Of a stretch of DNA of 6,653 nucleotides, positions 6,587 through 6,653 are shown piece after piece. The stretch is from CAZXYF01 sp964644705. Its GTDB lineage: Bacteria; Planctomycetota; Brocadiia; SM23-32. The notes below the pieces were generated by a model that was not told the DNA's origin, searched no databases, and saw only the letters and a program-made list of their open reading frames with translations. The stretch covers positions 1 to 6,653 of the forward strand of contig CAZXYF010000179.1 in the NCBI GenBank assembly GCA_964644705.1, given 5' to 3'. Position 1 is the stretch's first letter; each line of letters starts with the position of its first letter. Position numbers and translations under genes: made by a program.

Positions 6587-6646
6587 CCTTCGTCGGCCGT
6601 TAGAGCGTAGCCCCGGGAAACGGCCGACAAAGAAGCTCGACGAAGG
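6587..6646. repeat. Compound nested inverted repeat at the right edge
   Basis: Two nested inverted repeats share bases. The outer arms are CCTTCGTCG (6587-6595) and CGACGAAGG (6638-6646). The inner arms are GTCGGCCGTT (6592-6601) and AACGGCCGAC (6619-6628), a perfect 10-bp stem with a 17-nt loop. Because 6592-6595 (GTCG) serve in both pairings, two alternative folds compete. No U-tract follows on either strand. The composition (GGCCG, TTCGTCG) differs from the surrounding AT-richer DNA and looks like a dispersed REP/MITE-like intergenic repeat cut by the window end. Confidence 0.55.
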
Positions 6647-6653
6647 CTCCAGC

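Noticed and set aside
6560..6653. Integron attC site
   Set aside because: The nested inverted repeat lacks the GTTRRRY and RYYYAAC core sites in the required places, and no integrase or cassette gene is visible.

Overview
The window carries six convincing protein genes, all on the minus strand, so they are transcribed from high to low coordinates. In that order they are: a multi-pass membrane M48 (Ste24/HtpX-type) metalloprotease (6343-5012), phosphate acetyltransferase pta (4842-3868), acetate kinase ackA (3829-2594), a GlmU-like sugar-1-phosphate nucleotidylyltransferase/left-handed beta-helix acetyltransferase (2591-1317), an acyl carrier protein (1268-1026) and glucosamine-6-phosphate deaminase nagB (938-159). 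Coding density is high and GC content moderate. No tRNA, rRNA, CRISPR array, transposase or phage gene is visible.

The five genes pta-ackA-glmU-like-ACP-nagB look like one operon. A near-consensus sigma-70-type promoter (TTGACG, 16-nt spacer, TATAAC) lies about 45-70 bases upstream of pta. The gaps inside the cluster are 38, 2, 48 and 87 nt. At the ackA/glmU-like junction the ribosome-binding site of the downstream gene sits inside the last codons of ackA. The M48 gene is separated from pta by 169 nt and is probably its own unit, with a weaker candidate promoter.

The genes share the acetyl-CoA/amino-sugar node. Pta and AckA interconvert acetyl-CoA, acetyl phosphate and acetate with ATP gain or use. 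The GlmU-like protein would consume acetyl-CoA and a sugar-1-phosphate to make UDP-GlcNAc or a related nucleotide sugar. NagB links glucosamine-6-phosphate to fructose-6-phosphate and ammonia. The ACP would carry acyl chains, for example for lipid or lipid A synthesis. Joint control of fermentation and envelope-precursor supply is my inference; nagA, glmM and glmS are not in the window.

The organism is a bacterium, probably outside the Proteobacteria and Firmicutes. The alternative GlmU type, the M48 architecture and the TTCGTCG-type inverted repeat at the right edge make me lean to the PVC group or a neighbouring uncultured phylum, with low confidence.

The edges are less clear. Left of nagB (1-158) are a 9-bp-stem hairpin containing a perfect 16-bp palindrome and a doubtful 44-codon ORF with an ideal Shine-Dalgarno. 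To the right (6344-6653) is a non-coding stretch with a compound nested inverted repeat that looks like a dispersed genomic repeat. I see no clear novel system; the most interesting points are the gene grouping, the divergent GlmU and the right-edge repeat.
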